Assembly: GCF_900112335.1 (NCBI RefSeq)
Contig: NZ_FOLG01000001.1
Span: 124,001-188,000, forward strand
DNA: 64,000 nt
Direction: 5' to 3'
Source of the DNA: Tropicimonas isoalkanivorans
GTDB lineage: Bacteria; Pseudomonadota; Alphaproteobacteria; Rhodobacterales; Rhodobacteraceae
This document shows positions 16,658 through 25,312 of the stretch, piece after piece. Under the pieces are notes generated by a model, which was not told the DNA's origin, made no database searches, and saw nothing but the letters and a program-made list of their open reading frames with translations. How positions within the stretch are numbered: the stretch's first letter is position 1; every line of letters starts with the position of its first letter. A program made the translations under genes and the position numbers.

Positions 16658-19600
16658 ATGACACGCGACACGACCGAGACACTGCGCACCGCAACGGAAG
16701 CAGATCTGGACTTGATCCGGATACGCAATGAGGCCGGGATCGAGGTCAGCGTGCTTCCGAACGGCGCGATTTTTGCCCTCGAGCACACGACGGACGGTCG
16801 GCGGATCATGATCAATCAGGTGCTCGGTTCGCGCATTGGCGGCGGACTGGGCCGCCTGGTGCTGCGAGTCGGCGATCCCAATCCGGCAATAGGCATCATT
16901 GCGGGTTCGGGTGCCCGTGGAATGCTCGGTGGCGACCGTGACCGCATCGTCTGGCAGGGCGCAACCGGCGGCGTTGCGCACCGGGTGACACTGTCTCTCC
17001 ATCCGGCCAAACCGCTCTGGTTTTGGCGCATCGAATTGACGAATAATGAGGACATACCAGCGCATTGCGACACCGTATTTATGCAAGACATTGGGCTTGG
17101 CGATCGCGGATTCCTAGCCAACAACGAGGCCTATGCCTGCCAGTACCTCGACCACCACGTTGCACCGCTCCCCGCAGCCGGGCCAGTGATCCTAATGCGC
17201 CAGAACCTAGCCCAGGGAGACGCGCACCCATGGGTCGCGCACGGATGCCTCGACGGGGTTGCCGGCTTTGCCACCGATTTCCGACAGATCCTCGGCCCGC
17301 ATCACCGGGACCGCGCTGGGTTCGACCTGCCCTATGGCGCAAATCTGCGCTCGGAACGGCTTCAAGGCGAGTGCGCGGTTGCCGCGCTTCAGTCCCTTCC
17401 GTGCGAGATTGCACCCGGCCAAACGGTGTCGCGGACATTCTTCGGCTCGTATTCCCCGGATCACCCGGCCGCGTCGGGGGAAGCGGATATGACCTCTCTG
17501 GAGGACGTGCGCCTGGCGAGTCAGGCTTTTGAGCCACGACACGTTGCGCTGAATCCGATCGCCCGGAGCGTGGTGGAAGATGCCCAGCCGCTCGAGGTTC
17601 TGCCGATGAGCGATGCGGACATCGCAGACCGCTACCCGGAACGGACCCATGAAGAACGCGATGGGGAAGAGCTCCTCTCGTTTTTCGTTCCCGCCGCGGT
17701 CGGGAACCGCCACGTGGTCGCCGCGGCCAAGGACCGTAGGGTGGCCCGGAGACACGGAACGATCCTCCTCAGCGGGGAAAGCTGGCTGCCGACGGATGAT
17801 GTACTTTCTCTAACCTGCTGGATGCATGGCGTTTTCGGTGCCCAACTGACGCTCGGAAACACGTCGCTCCACAAGCTATTCTCTGTGGCGCGGGATCCCT
17901 ACAACATCGTGCGGTCGACCGGCCTTCGGATCTTGGTGGACCTTGGCGACGGCTGGCGCCACCTGACCACCCCGACACTTTTTGAAATGGGCCTGCAAGA
18001 CTGTCGATGGATCTACCAGCTCGCGGACCGGACGATCACGGTGTCCACGACGGTCGCCGGCGAGGCCGCGGCGCAGGTTCGGGTGTCCGTCGACGGGCCG
18101 GCGTGCAGGTTTCTTGCCTTTGGCCACCTCGTCATGGGGGAGCGCGAACTGATGCAGGCCGCGCCAGTGGAGATCGACACCGAGAGCCTGCGGGCCACCT
18201 TCCGCCCCGCCGAAGGGCAGATCTGGCACACGCATTACCCACAGGCCGCCTTTCACCTTGTTAGCAGCACGCCCGACAGCATCGACGCCATAGGCTCTGA
18301 CGAGCTGCTTCAGGACGCCCCAGTCGACCGCGCGGGCGAATTTATCGCCGTCCGATCGCATGCCACGACGGATTTCTGCCTGTCCATCGTCGGCTCGCTG
18401 ACCTCCAGGGAGGAGGCGGACGCGTTGGCCGAGCGGTATTCCCGCGGCGTCGGAGACGAAGCCATTCGCGAGGAGACGGCACCGTTTTGGCAGTCGGTCA
18501 CGCCCGAGCTGGCATTCGGGGGCGGCGGCGAGACCGCGGAGGCCATGACAACGCTCCTGCCATGGCTTGTGCACAACGGCAGGGTACACGCGGCGGTGCC
18601 CCACGGGCTGGAGCAATACACCGGGGCCGCTTGGGGAACGCGTGACGTCTGCCAGGGCCCGGTCGAACTGCTCCTGTCGCTGCGAAAGGACGAGACGGTC
18701 CGGGACATCCTTATCGAGGTCCTCAGTCAGCAGGACGAGGTGCGGGGCGACTGGCCGCAATGGTTCATGCTCGAACCCTATTCCTTCATCCGGGACAGCG
18801 GGGCGCATGGCGACGTCATCATTTGGCCGTTGAAGGCGGTCTGCGACTACGTGGAGGAAACGGGCGATTTCGCGTTTCTCGACTCGTCGGTGGGCTGGCG
18901 CCGGGAGGGCGGACTCGCGGCCTCGGACCAAAGCAGCCCGGTCGTCGACCATCTAGAGCGATTGCTGGCGGCGGTGGAGAGCAGATTCCTGCCCGGCACG
19001 GCACTCATTCAATACGGCCACGGCGACTGGAATGACTCGCTCCAGCCGGTCGACCGTGCGAAGCGGGACTGGATGGTAAGCAGCTGGACCGTCGCCCTGC
19101 TCTACCAGCAACTTCGCCGCTACCAGAGGATTCTTGAGAAGGCCGGCCGCGGCACACCCGCAGAGCGGTGCGAAACCCTGGCCACGCAAATGCGAGAGGA
19201 CTTTCATCGCCACCTCGTTCTTGACGGCACCGTTGCAGGCTACGCCGTATTCGACGCGGAGGACGCGGCGCCGGAGGTGCTGCTGCACCCGGCGGATCAA
19301 ACGACAGGGGTCTCCTGCTCCCTGATCTCGATCACGCAGGCCGTGGTGGCGGGGCTTGTCACACCTGAACAGACGGAGCATCACCTGAACGTACTACGCG
19401 ACCACCTGTCCTTCCCGGACGGCGTCCGGCTGATGGACAAACCTGTGGCTTACACTGGTGGGGTCGAAAAGCTGTTCCGGCGCGCGGAATCCGCGGCTTT
19501 CTTCGGGCGCGAGATCGGGCTGATGTACGTCCACGCCCACCTGCGCTACGCGGAGATGCTGTCAGAGTTGGACGACGCGGCCGGTTTCTGGGACGCGCTC

Positions 19601-19885
19601 GCGGTCATCAACCCGATCCTGGTGACGGAACGGCTGGAGCACGCAGCGCTGCGCCAGCGCAATGCGTATTTCAGCAGCAGCGATGCGGCCTTCGCAGATC
19701 GGTACCAAGCCAGCGCGGAATGGGATCGTGTCAAGCGCGGGACGATCCCCGTGGAGGCCGGTTGGAGAATTTATTCAAGTGGACCGGGGCTTTATATCAA
19801 TATGCTGATGCGACACGGACTCGGCGCAAGGCGATCTTTTGGAGACGCCGAGACAGCGCCCCTCGATTTGCCCGAGGGGCGCTGA
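16658..19885 (+). CDS. GH94 glycoside phosphorylase, 1,2-beta-oligoglucan phosphorylase-like
   Basis: A 1075-residue cytoplasmic enzyme of family GH94, which splits beta-glucosides with phosphate to give glucose-1-phosphate. The motif GDWND at 789-793 contains the catalytic acid region; TGAAWGTRDVCQGP and DQTTGVSCSLIS fit the (alpha/alpha)6 barrel. Total length and the N-terminal beta-sandwich plus the segment GNTSLHKLFSVARDPYN match the long 1,2-beta-oligoglucan phosphorylase group rather than cellobiose phosphorylase (about 800) or the C-terminal domain of cyclic glucan synthase. There is no adjacent transporter, so the source of the glucan is unknown. The ribosome-binding site is weak (AGAGGT). 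Confidence 0.8.
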   Translation: MTRDTTETLRTATEADLDLIRIRNEAGIEVSVLPNGAIFALEHTTDGRRIMINQVLGSRIGGGLGRLVLRVGDPNPAIGIIAGSGARGMLGGDRDRIVWQGATGGVAHRVTLSLHPAKPLWFWRIELTNNEDIPAHCDTVFMQDIGLGDRGFLANNEAYACQYLDHHVAPLPAAGPVILMRQNLAQGDAHPWVAHGCLDGVAGFATDFRQILGPHHRDRAGFDLPYGANLRSERLQGECAVAALQSLPCEIAPGQTVSRTFFGSYSPDHPAASGEADMTSLEDVRLASQAFEPRHVALNPIARSVVEDAQPLEVLPMSDADIADRYPERTHEERDGEELLSFFVPAAVGNRHVVAAAKDRRVARRHGTILLSGESWLPTDDVLSLTCWMHGVFGAQLTLGNTSLHKLFSVARDPYNIVRSTGLRILVDLGDGWRHLTTPTLFEMGLQDCRWIYQLADRTITVSTTVAGEAAAQVRVSVDGPACRFLAFGHLVMGERELMQAAPVEIDTESLRATFRPAEGQIWHTHYPQAAFHLVSSTPDSIDAIGSDELLQDAPVDRAGEFIAVRSHATTDFCLSIVGSLTSREEADALAERYSRGVGDEAIREETAPFWQSVTPELAFGGGGETAEAMTTLLPWLVHNGRVHAAVPHGLEQYTGAAWGTRDVCQGPVELLLSLRKDETVRDILIEVLSQQDEVRGDWPQWFMLEPYSFIRDSGAHGDVIIWPLKAVCDYVEETGDFAFLDSSVGWRREGGLAASDQSSPVVDHLERLLAAVESRFLPGTALIQYGHGDWNDSLQPVDRAKRDWMVSSWTVALLYQQLRRYQRILEKAGRGTPAERCETLATQMREDFHRHLVLDGTVAGYAVFDAEDAAPEVLLHPADQTTGVSCSLISITQAVVAGLVTPEQTEHHLNVLRDHLSFPDGVRLMDKPVAYTGGVEKLFRRAESAAFFGREIGLMYVHAHLRYAEMLSELDDAAGFWDALAVINPILVTERLEHAALRQRNAYFSSSDAAFADRYQASAEWDRVKRGTIPVEAGWRIYSSGPGLYINMLMRHGLGARRSFGDAETAPLDLPEGR
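19854..19884. terminator. Bidirectional terminator inside the GH94 3' end
   Basis: Perfect 12-bp arms CAGCGCCCCTCG (19854-19865) and CGAGGGGCGCTG (19873-19884) around a 7-base loop. The right arm overlaps the GH94 stop codon, and tryptophanase ends convergently only 6 bases away. A CTTTTC stretch follows about 10 bases later on the plus strand. The hairpin therefore serves both genes while encoding the last residues of GH94. Confidence 0.6.
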
Positions 19886-19891
19886 TCCAAG

Positions 19892-21262
19892 CTACTTTTC
19901 AATACCTTCGAAGCAACATGTGAAGTGACGCATCAACTCCGGCTGTCGTGTGATGCCGAAGCCCGTCAGGCTGTCCTTCATGCTGGCCACTTCTTCGAAG
20001 ACTTCAAGAACGTAGTCGATGTGGCTCTGGGTGTAGGTGCGCCGGGGGATGGCAAGCCGGACCAGATCCATTGCCGCAGGCTGCTCTGTGCCATCGGGCT
20101 GCATGCCGAACATAACCGTCCCGATCTCACAACTCCGGATCCCGCCGAGTTCGTAGAGTGCCACCGCGAGCGCCTGCCCCGGGTATTCGAGCGGCGGAAT
20201 CTGCGGCAGCCAGCTCCGCGCATCGACAAAGACCGCGTGCCCGCCCGCTGGCTTCACCACCGGCACGCCGAGCCGGTCGAGATGCTCGATGATGTAGCTC
20301 ATGGTCCGGACCCGGTACCGCAGGTAGTCCTCGTCCACGATCTCGCTCAGGCCTTGCGCCAGCGCCTCCAGATCGCGCCCGGCGAGGCCGCCGTACGTGG
20401 GGAACCCCTCCGTGCGGATCAGGTGGTTCCGCGCTCGCTCGGCCAGTGCGTCGTCGTTCAGCGCCAACCAGCCGCCGATGTTGCCGAAGGCGTCCTTCTT
20501 GGCACTCATTGTCATACCGTCGGCCTCGGCAAAGCAATCGCGGACGATGTCGGGGATGGACCGGTCGCCCTGCCCCGATTCGCGTTGCTTGATGAACCAG
20601 GCATTCTCCGCGAACCGGCACCCGTCGATGAAGAACGGCTTGCCGAACCGTCGCGCGAGCGCCGCCGTGCCGCGGATGTTGTCGAGGCTGACCGGCTGCC
20701 CCCCGCCCGCATTGTTGGTGATGGTCAGCATCACGCAAGGCACGGCATCGCCGTGGTTCTCCAGGTAGGCCTCAAGCCTGTCCAGATCCATGTTGCCCTT
20801 GAACGGGTGGTCGCTGGCCGGGTCGCGCCCTTCGGCAATCACGAGATCGTCGCCTCTGGCGCCGGAGGCTTCGATGTTGCCGCGCGTGGTATCGAAGTGC
20901 GTGTTGCTCGGGATATGCCGGCCCGGCCCGCCGAACATGGAGAACAGGATCGCCTCGGCGGCCCGTCCTTGGTGGGTTGGAATGACATGGGTGAAGGGCA
21001 TCAGGTCCTTCACGGCCGCTTCGAACCTGTAGAACGACGGCGAGCCGGCATAGCTCTCGTCGCCGCGCATTACGGCGGCCCACTGGGCGGAACTCATGGC
21101 GCCGGTGCCGGAATCGGTCAGAAGGTCGATCAGCACATCGTCGGAGTGCAACCCGAACAGGTTGAAATGGGCCTTCTCGATCAGCTCCCGACGCTCCTCG
21201 CGCGTCGTCATGCGGATCGGCTCGACCGATTTGATGCGGAAGGGTTCGATGATTGTCTTCAT
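19892..21262 (-). CDS. tnaA: Tryptophanase
   Basis: PLP enzyme of the tryptophanase/tyrosine phenol-lyase family, 456 residues, cleaving L-tryptophan to indole, pyruvate and ammonia. The PLP lysine lies in SAKKD (K256) and the family motif THQGR is present. Three positions that separate the two enzymes all read tryptophanase: D124 in FDTT (Thr in tyrosine phenol-lyase), I380 in CEIG (Arg there) and H446 in RHFT (Phe there). The length, however, equals tyrosine phenol-lyase. The ATG at 21262 has a GAGGAG site, better than an in-frame ATG at 21364. No tnaC leader or tryptophan permease gene is adjacent, and the gene is separated by 188 bases from the sugar operon upstream. Confidence 0.85.
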   Translation of the reverse strand: MKTIIEPFRIKSVEPIRMTTREERRELIEKAHFNLFGLHSDDVLIDLLTDSGTGAMSSAQWAAVMRGDESYAGSPSFYRFEAAVKDLMPFTHVIPTHQGRAAEAILFSMFGGPGRHIPSNTHFDTTRGNIEASGARGDDLVIAEGRDPASDHPFKGNMDLDRLEAYLENHGDAVPCVMLTITNNAGGGQPVSLDNIRGTAALARRFGKPFFIDGCRFAENAWFIKQRESGQGDRSIPDIVRDCFAEADGMTMSAKKDAFGNIGGWLALNDDALAERARNHLIRTEGFPTYGGLAGRDLEALAQGLSEIVDEDYLRYRVRTMSYIIEHLDRLGVPVVKPAGGHAVFVDARSWLPQIPPLEYPGQALAVALYELGGIRSCEIGTVMFGMQPDGTEQPAAMDLVRLAIPRRTYTQSHIDYVLEVFEEVASMKDSLTGFGITRQPELMRHFTCCFEGIEK

Positions 21263-21450
21263 CTCAGGGCTCCTCATGTCGGCCCTGCAGACTCGCGGCA
21301 ACGTCAAACACGAAAGGGGCCGAAGCGCCGCGGTTGCCCGAAGCGGACCGCGCTCAGCGCCCATTCTGTTGCGGCATCCATTAAGCAGACAATTTCAGCC
21401 GGATCAAGCCGCGGGCAGGCGGCCCGCAGGCCAAACGCGGCGGTGGCGGA

Positions 21451-22455
21451 TCACGCCGCCCGGGATCGGCTCCCGTCCGGCTCGAAGAAGTAGGCGCGGT
21501 CCGGGTCGAAGCCCAGCGTCACCCGCTCGTTGGCCCTGATGGGATGCTGGCCGAACAAGCGCAGGGTCACAGCCTCCCCGCCCCCCAGATCGACGATGGC
21601 GTTGGTGTCGCCCCCCAGTTTCTCCACGTGAGTCACCTCGCCCGACAGAGGGCCGGCAGGGTCGATCGTCAGGTGTTCGGGACGGATGCCGAAGGTGCGG
21701 CCACCGTCGCGGCCAACGCGGTCAGCAGGAAGGAAATTCATCGACGGCGCGCCAAGGAACCCGGCGACGAACTGGTTGGCGGGATTGTTGTAGAGATCCA
21801 TCGGGCTGCCGACCTGCTCAATCCGCCCGTCGCGCAGCACGACGATCTTGTCGGCCAGCGTCATCGCCTCCGTCTGGTCGTGGGTGACATAGATCATCGT
21901 GGCGCCGAGCGTCTTGTGAAGGTTCGCAATCTCGATCCGGGTGTTCATGCGAAGCGCGGCGTCGAGGTTCGACAACGGCTCGTCGAACAGGAACAGCTTA
22001 GGCTGGCGCACGATGGCCCGGCCAATGGCGACCCGCTGGCGCTGCCCGCCGGACAGCTCCGCCGGCCGGCGGTCCAGGTAGTCACCCAGATTGAGCATGC
22101 GCGCGGCTTCGGCGACGCGGTCGGCGATCACGTCCTTCGGTTGCCGTTCCTGCTTCAGCGCGAGCGCCATGTTGTCGCGCACGGTCAGGTGCGGATAGAG
22201 CGCGTAGGACTGGAACACCATGGCGATGCCGCGTTTTGCTGGCGGGGTCCGGTTCACGACGTCGCCGGCGATGCGTATCTCGCCGGACGTGGCGTCCTCC
22301 AGCCCGGCAATGACCCGCAGCAGGGTGGACTTGCCGCACCCGGAGGGGCCGACGAAGACGACGAACTCGCCGACGTCGACGTCGAGGCTGATATCCTTAA
22401 GCACTTCGACCTTGCCGAAGGATTTGTACACATGGCTGAGCGTCAGGGCAGTCAT
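21451..22455 (-). CDS. Sugar ABC transporter ATP-binding protein (UgpC/MsmX type)
   Basis: A 334-residue ATPase that powers the sugar importer encoded upstream. Walker A GPSGCGKST, signature LSGGQRQRVA, Walker B LFLFDEPLSNLD and the H-loop VTHDQTEA are all canonical. The C-terminal domain about 240-334 is the MalK/UgpC TOBE-type regulatory domain. It is the last gene of a five-gene transport set (binding protein, two permeases, oxidoreductase, ATPase), and its ATG overlaps the stop of the oxidoreductase gene (ATGA). Neighbouring MurQ and amino-sugar genes point to an amino-sugar or muropeptide-sugar substrate. A short GC inverted repeat at about 21411-21427 may end the transcript. Confidence 0.92.
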   Translation of the reverse strand: MTALTLSHVYKSFGKVEVLKDISLDVDVGEFVVFVGPSGCGKSTLLRVIAGLEDATSGEIRIAGDVVNRTPPAKRGIAMVFQSYALYPHLTVRDNMALALKQERQPKDVIADRVAEAARMLNLGDYLDRRPAELSGGQRQRVAIGRAIVRQPKLFLFDEPLSNLDAALRMNTRIEIANLHKTLGATMIYVTHDQTEAMTLADKIVVLRDGRIEQVGSPMDLYNNPANQFVAGFLGAPSMNFLPADRVGRDGGRTFGIRPEHLTIDPAGPLSGEVTHVEKLGGDTNAIVDLGGGEAVTLRLFGQHPIRANERVTLGFDPDRAYFFEPDGSRSRAA

Positions 22456-23480
22456 CTGGGGTCCTCCCGGAGGTCGATGGCGCGGCCGGTGCGGATGCTT
22501 TCGTCGGCGGCAAGACAGATACGAAGCGACTGGAAGGCGTCGTCCATGTGGCGCGTCAGGTCGATATCCTCGGCGATGGCGCGGAGCATGAAAGATTGTT
22601 CTGCGTCGCAGAGCGCCTGGTGGCCGGGCTCGTCGGCAAGGTCGATCAGGCGGTCGCCCTCAAGCGTATGCACCCGCAGACCGCCCACACGCGTGTGGCC
22701 GTCGATGTCGGAGGACGCGCCCTTCTCGGCATCCACGATGGAGACGGCACCATTGGGGCTCACGATGTCCTTCACGAAGAAGGCCGTCTCCGACATCATC
22801 GGCCCCCAGCCGGCCTCGTACCAGCCTATGGAGCCGTCGGCGAAGGTGACCTGGAGCTGGCCGTAGTTGTACATCTCCGGCGCGATCTCGTCCGACAGCC
22901 GCAGTCCCATGCCGTTCACGCGGACAGGCGCGGCGTCGGTGATCTGGCACATGACGTCGACGTAATGCACACCGCAGTCCACGATCGGCGAGGTGGTCTG
23001 CATCAATGCCTTGTGGGTTTCCCACTCCGCACCGGTGGATTGCTGGTTGAGGTTCAGCCGGAACACGTACGGCCCACCAAGCGCGCGCGCTTCGGCGATC
23101 AGCCGTTGCCAGGACGGGTGGTGGCGCAAAATATACCCGACCACCAGCTTCCGACCCGTCCGCTTCGCCGTTTCGACCACGCGTTCGGCATCGGCTACGG
23201 TCGTCGCCAACGGCTTCTCGACGAAGACGTGGGCCCCCTGCTCCATCGCCCCGCACGCCAGGTCGGCGTGGCTGTCTGAGTAGGTCGCGATGACCACAAG
23301 ATCCGGATTTTCGGCCAAGCCGGCCTCGAAACTTCCCAGCCGCGGATATTCGGAGAGCGCGTCGGGCAGCGCGACATCAGACCGGTTGACCAGCCCTATG
23401 ATCTCAGAGCCGAGGCTGTGGTGGGCCAGCGCATGGGAACGCCCCATGTTGCCGAGTCCTGCGACGAGAACGCGCGTCAT
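22452..23480 (-). CDS. Gfo/Idh/MocA family oxidoreductase
   Basis: A 342-residue NAD(P)-dependent dehydrogenase. The N-terminal Rossmann fold has GLGNMG (about residues 8-13) and the family motif EKPLA; the C-terminal part is the alpha/beta substrate domain with DCGVHYVD, which carries the usual catalytic Asp/His region. It overlaps the permease gene upstream and the ATPase gene downstream by four bases each (ATGA), so it is an integral operon member and probably acts on the imported sugar or a derivative. The substrate cannot be read from sequence. A much longer open frame extends upstream through the permease genes, but that part is an antigenic shadow frame with no family similarity. Confidence 0.88.
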   Translation of the reverse strand: MTRVLVAGLGNMGRSHALAHHSLGSEIIGLVNRSDVALPDALSEYPRLGSFEAGLAENPDLVVIATYSDSHADLACGAMEQGAHVFVEKPLATTVADAERVVETAKRTGRKLVVGYILRHHPSWQRLIAEARALGGPYVFRLNLNQQSTGAEWETHKALMQTTSPIVDCGVHYVDVMCQITDAAPVRVNGMGLRLSDEIAPEMYNYGQLQVTFADGSIGWYEAGWGPMMSETAFFVKDIVSPNGAVSIVDAEKGASSDIDGHTRVGGLRVHTLEGDRLIDLADEPGHQALCDAEQSFMLRAIAEDIDLTRHMDDAFQSLRICLAADESIRTGRAIDLREDPR

Positions 23481-24316
23481 TTCACTGCTCCAGATGTGAT
23501 GCCCCGAATGAGCTGCCGCGAGAAGATCACGTAGAGGATCAACACCGGCAGGATCGCCATGGACAGGGCCGAGAGAACCGCGTTCCAGTCTGTGACGAAC
23601 TGGCCGATGAACACCTGGGAGCCGAGGGTGAGCGTCTTCGTCTCCTCCGCCGGCGCGAGGATCAGCGGAAACCAGAGATCGTTCCAGATCGGGATCATGT
23701 TGAACACCGCCACCGTGGCCATGGCCGGGCGCACCAGCGGCAGGACGAGCCGGAAGAAGATCGTGTATTCCGACAAACCGTCGATGCGGCCGGCGTTCTT
23801 CAGATCGTCGGAGACCTGTCGCATGAACTCGCTGAGGATGAAGACCGCGAGTGGCAGGCCCTGCGCTGTGTAGACGAGGATCAGGGACCACAGAGTGTTC
23901 ACCAGCCCCGCCTGCACCATCATCTCCAGGATGGCCACGGTGCCGATCCGGATGGGGATCATGATCCCAAGCGCCAGATACAGCCCCATGACGGTATTGC
24001 CACGGAAGCGGTACTCGCTCAGCGCGAAGGCGGCCATCGCGCCGAACAGCAGGATCAGGAACAGCGACACGACGGTGACGATCAGGGAGTTCTGGATGTA
24101 GAGGAAGAAATCCCCCTGCCGCAGGACCGTCTGGTAGCCGATCATGCTGAAGGTTTCGGCATCCGGAAGGCTCAGGGGTTCGCGGAAGATGCCCTTTCGC
24201 GTCTTCAGACTGTTGATGAGGATCACGAAGACCGGGAACAGGGCGATGACGGTGTAGAGGATCAGCGCGCCGTGCATCGCGGCCATGTTGAGCGGGTTTC
24301 TGCGGGCCTGGTTCAT
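23477..24316 (-). CDS. Sugar ABC transporter permease (MalG type)
   Basis: A 279-residue inner-membrane permease with six predicted membrane segments, starting with the MHGALILYTVIALFPVFVIL helix. The cytoplasmic EAA loop that contacts the ATPase is recognisable around DDLKNAGRIDGLSEY. It pairs with the MalF-type permease encoded 12 bases upstream. The stop overlaps the start of the oxidoreductase gene (ATGA). Confidence 0.92.
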   Translation of the reverse strand: MNQARRNPLNMAAMHGALILYTVIALFPVFVILINSLKTRKGIFREPLSLPDAETFSMIGYQTVLRQGDFFLYIQNSLIVTVVSLFLILLFGAMAAFALSEYRFRGNTVMGLYLALGIMIPIRIGTVAILEMMVQAGLVNTLWSLILVYTAQGLPLAVFILSEFMRQVSDDLKNAGRIDGLSEYTIFFRLVLPLVRPAMATVAVFNMIPIWNDLWFPLILAPAEETKTLTLGSQVFIGQFVTDWNAVLSALSMAILPVLILYVIFSRQLIRGITSGAVK

Positions 24317-24328
24317 GGTCGAAGCACC

Positions 24329-25243
24329 TCAGAGCTGGTAGCGGCGCATCCGGGTCTGGATGCCGAAGAGGTAGATGCAGACACCGATCAGGATGATCGC
24401 GAACATCGCGCTGGCGATGGCGGAGCCCATGTAGGGATCGCCCAGCTGGAGCTGGAAGCCGAAGAATGTCCGGTAGAGGAACGTGCCGAGGATGTCGGTC
24501 GCGAAGTCCGGGCCGGCCAACGCGCCTTGCGCCGAATAGATCAGGTCGAAGGCGTTGAAATTGCCGACGAAGGTCAGGATGGAAATGATCCCGATGGACG
24601 GCAGGATCAGCGGCAGCTTGATCTTCCAGAAGGCGGACATTCCGGTGATGCCGTCGATTTCTCCCGCTTCCAGTAGTTCTTCGGGGATCGACAGGAGCGC
24701 GGCATAGATCAGCATCATCGGTATGCCCACGAACTGCCAGACGGAGACAAGCGCGAGCGTCGTCAGCGCGTATTCCTCCTTGCCGAGCCAGGGTTGGAAC
24801 AGACCACCCAGGCCCACCGCGTCCAGCAGCGACGGCGCGATGCCCCAGATGGGCGACAGGATCAGCTTCCAAGCAAATCCGACGATGACGAAGGAGAGGA
24901 TGGTCGGCACGAAGATGGCCGTTCGATAGAACGCGGCGAAGCGCAGGCGCGGGTGGCTGAGCAGCGCGGCCAGCGCGATGCCGATGGGGTTCTGGACCAG
25001 CATGTGGATGAGGAAGAACCAGAAGTTGTTGCCGAGCGCATTCCAGAATGCGTCCGACCAGAGGGGATCGAGGAACAGCGTCCGGAAATTGGCCAGCCCG
25101 ACAAACAGGCGCTGATCGTCGACCTCGTTGAAGAGCGCGAGCCGCAGGGTGTTGAACAGCGGATAGATCATGACCGCCGTGTAGACCAGGACGGCCGGCG
25201 CCAGGAAAACGGCGATATGCCAGCGGATGCGGGATTTCTGCAT
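24329..25243 (-). CDS. Sugar ABC transporter permease (MalF/UgpA type)
   Basis: A 304-residue inner-membrane permease with about six membrane helices and an EAA loop at EELLEAGEIDGITGM. It forms the channel together with the MalG-type protein. It is separated from the binding-protein gene by 69 bases that contain a strong hairpin, an arrangement that usually gives the binding protein higher expression than the membrane parts. Confidence 0.92.
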   Translation of the reverse strand: MQKSRIRWHIAVFLAPAVLVYTAVMIYPLFNTLRLALFNEVDDQRLFVGLANFRTLFLDPLWSDAFWNALGNNFWFFLIHMLVQNPIGIALAALLSHPRLRFAAFYRTAIFVPTILSFVIVGFAWKLILSPIWGIAPSLLDAVGLGGLFQPWLGKEEYALTTLALVSVWQFVGIPMMLIYAALLSIPEELLEAGEIDGITGMSAFWKIKLPLILPSIGIISILTFVGNFNAFDLIYSAQGALAGPDFATDILGTFLYRTFFGFQLQLGDPYMGSAIASAMFAIILIGVCIYLFGIQTRMRRYQL

Positions 25244-25262
25244 TGGGCGGTCCTCGCGTGTC

Positions 25263-25288
25263 TCCCGGACGGCAGAGGCCGTCCGGGA
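25263..25288 (-). promoter_or_regulatory. Intercistronic hairpin after the sugar-binding-protein gene
   Basis: Perfect 11-bp stem: TCCCGGACGGC (25263-25273), loop AGAG, GCCGTCCGGGA (25278-25288). It lies between the binding-protein stop and the first permease start and has no U-run, so it fits an mRNA 3' stabiliser or partial terminator rather than a full stop. Confidence 0.65.
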
Positions 25289-25312
25289 CTATGCGCAAAT
25301 TGGGAAGGCCTG

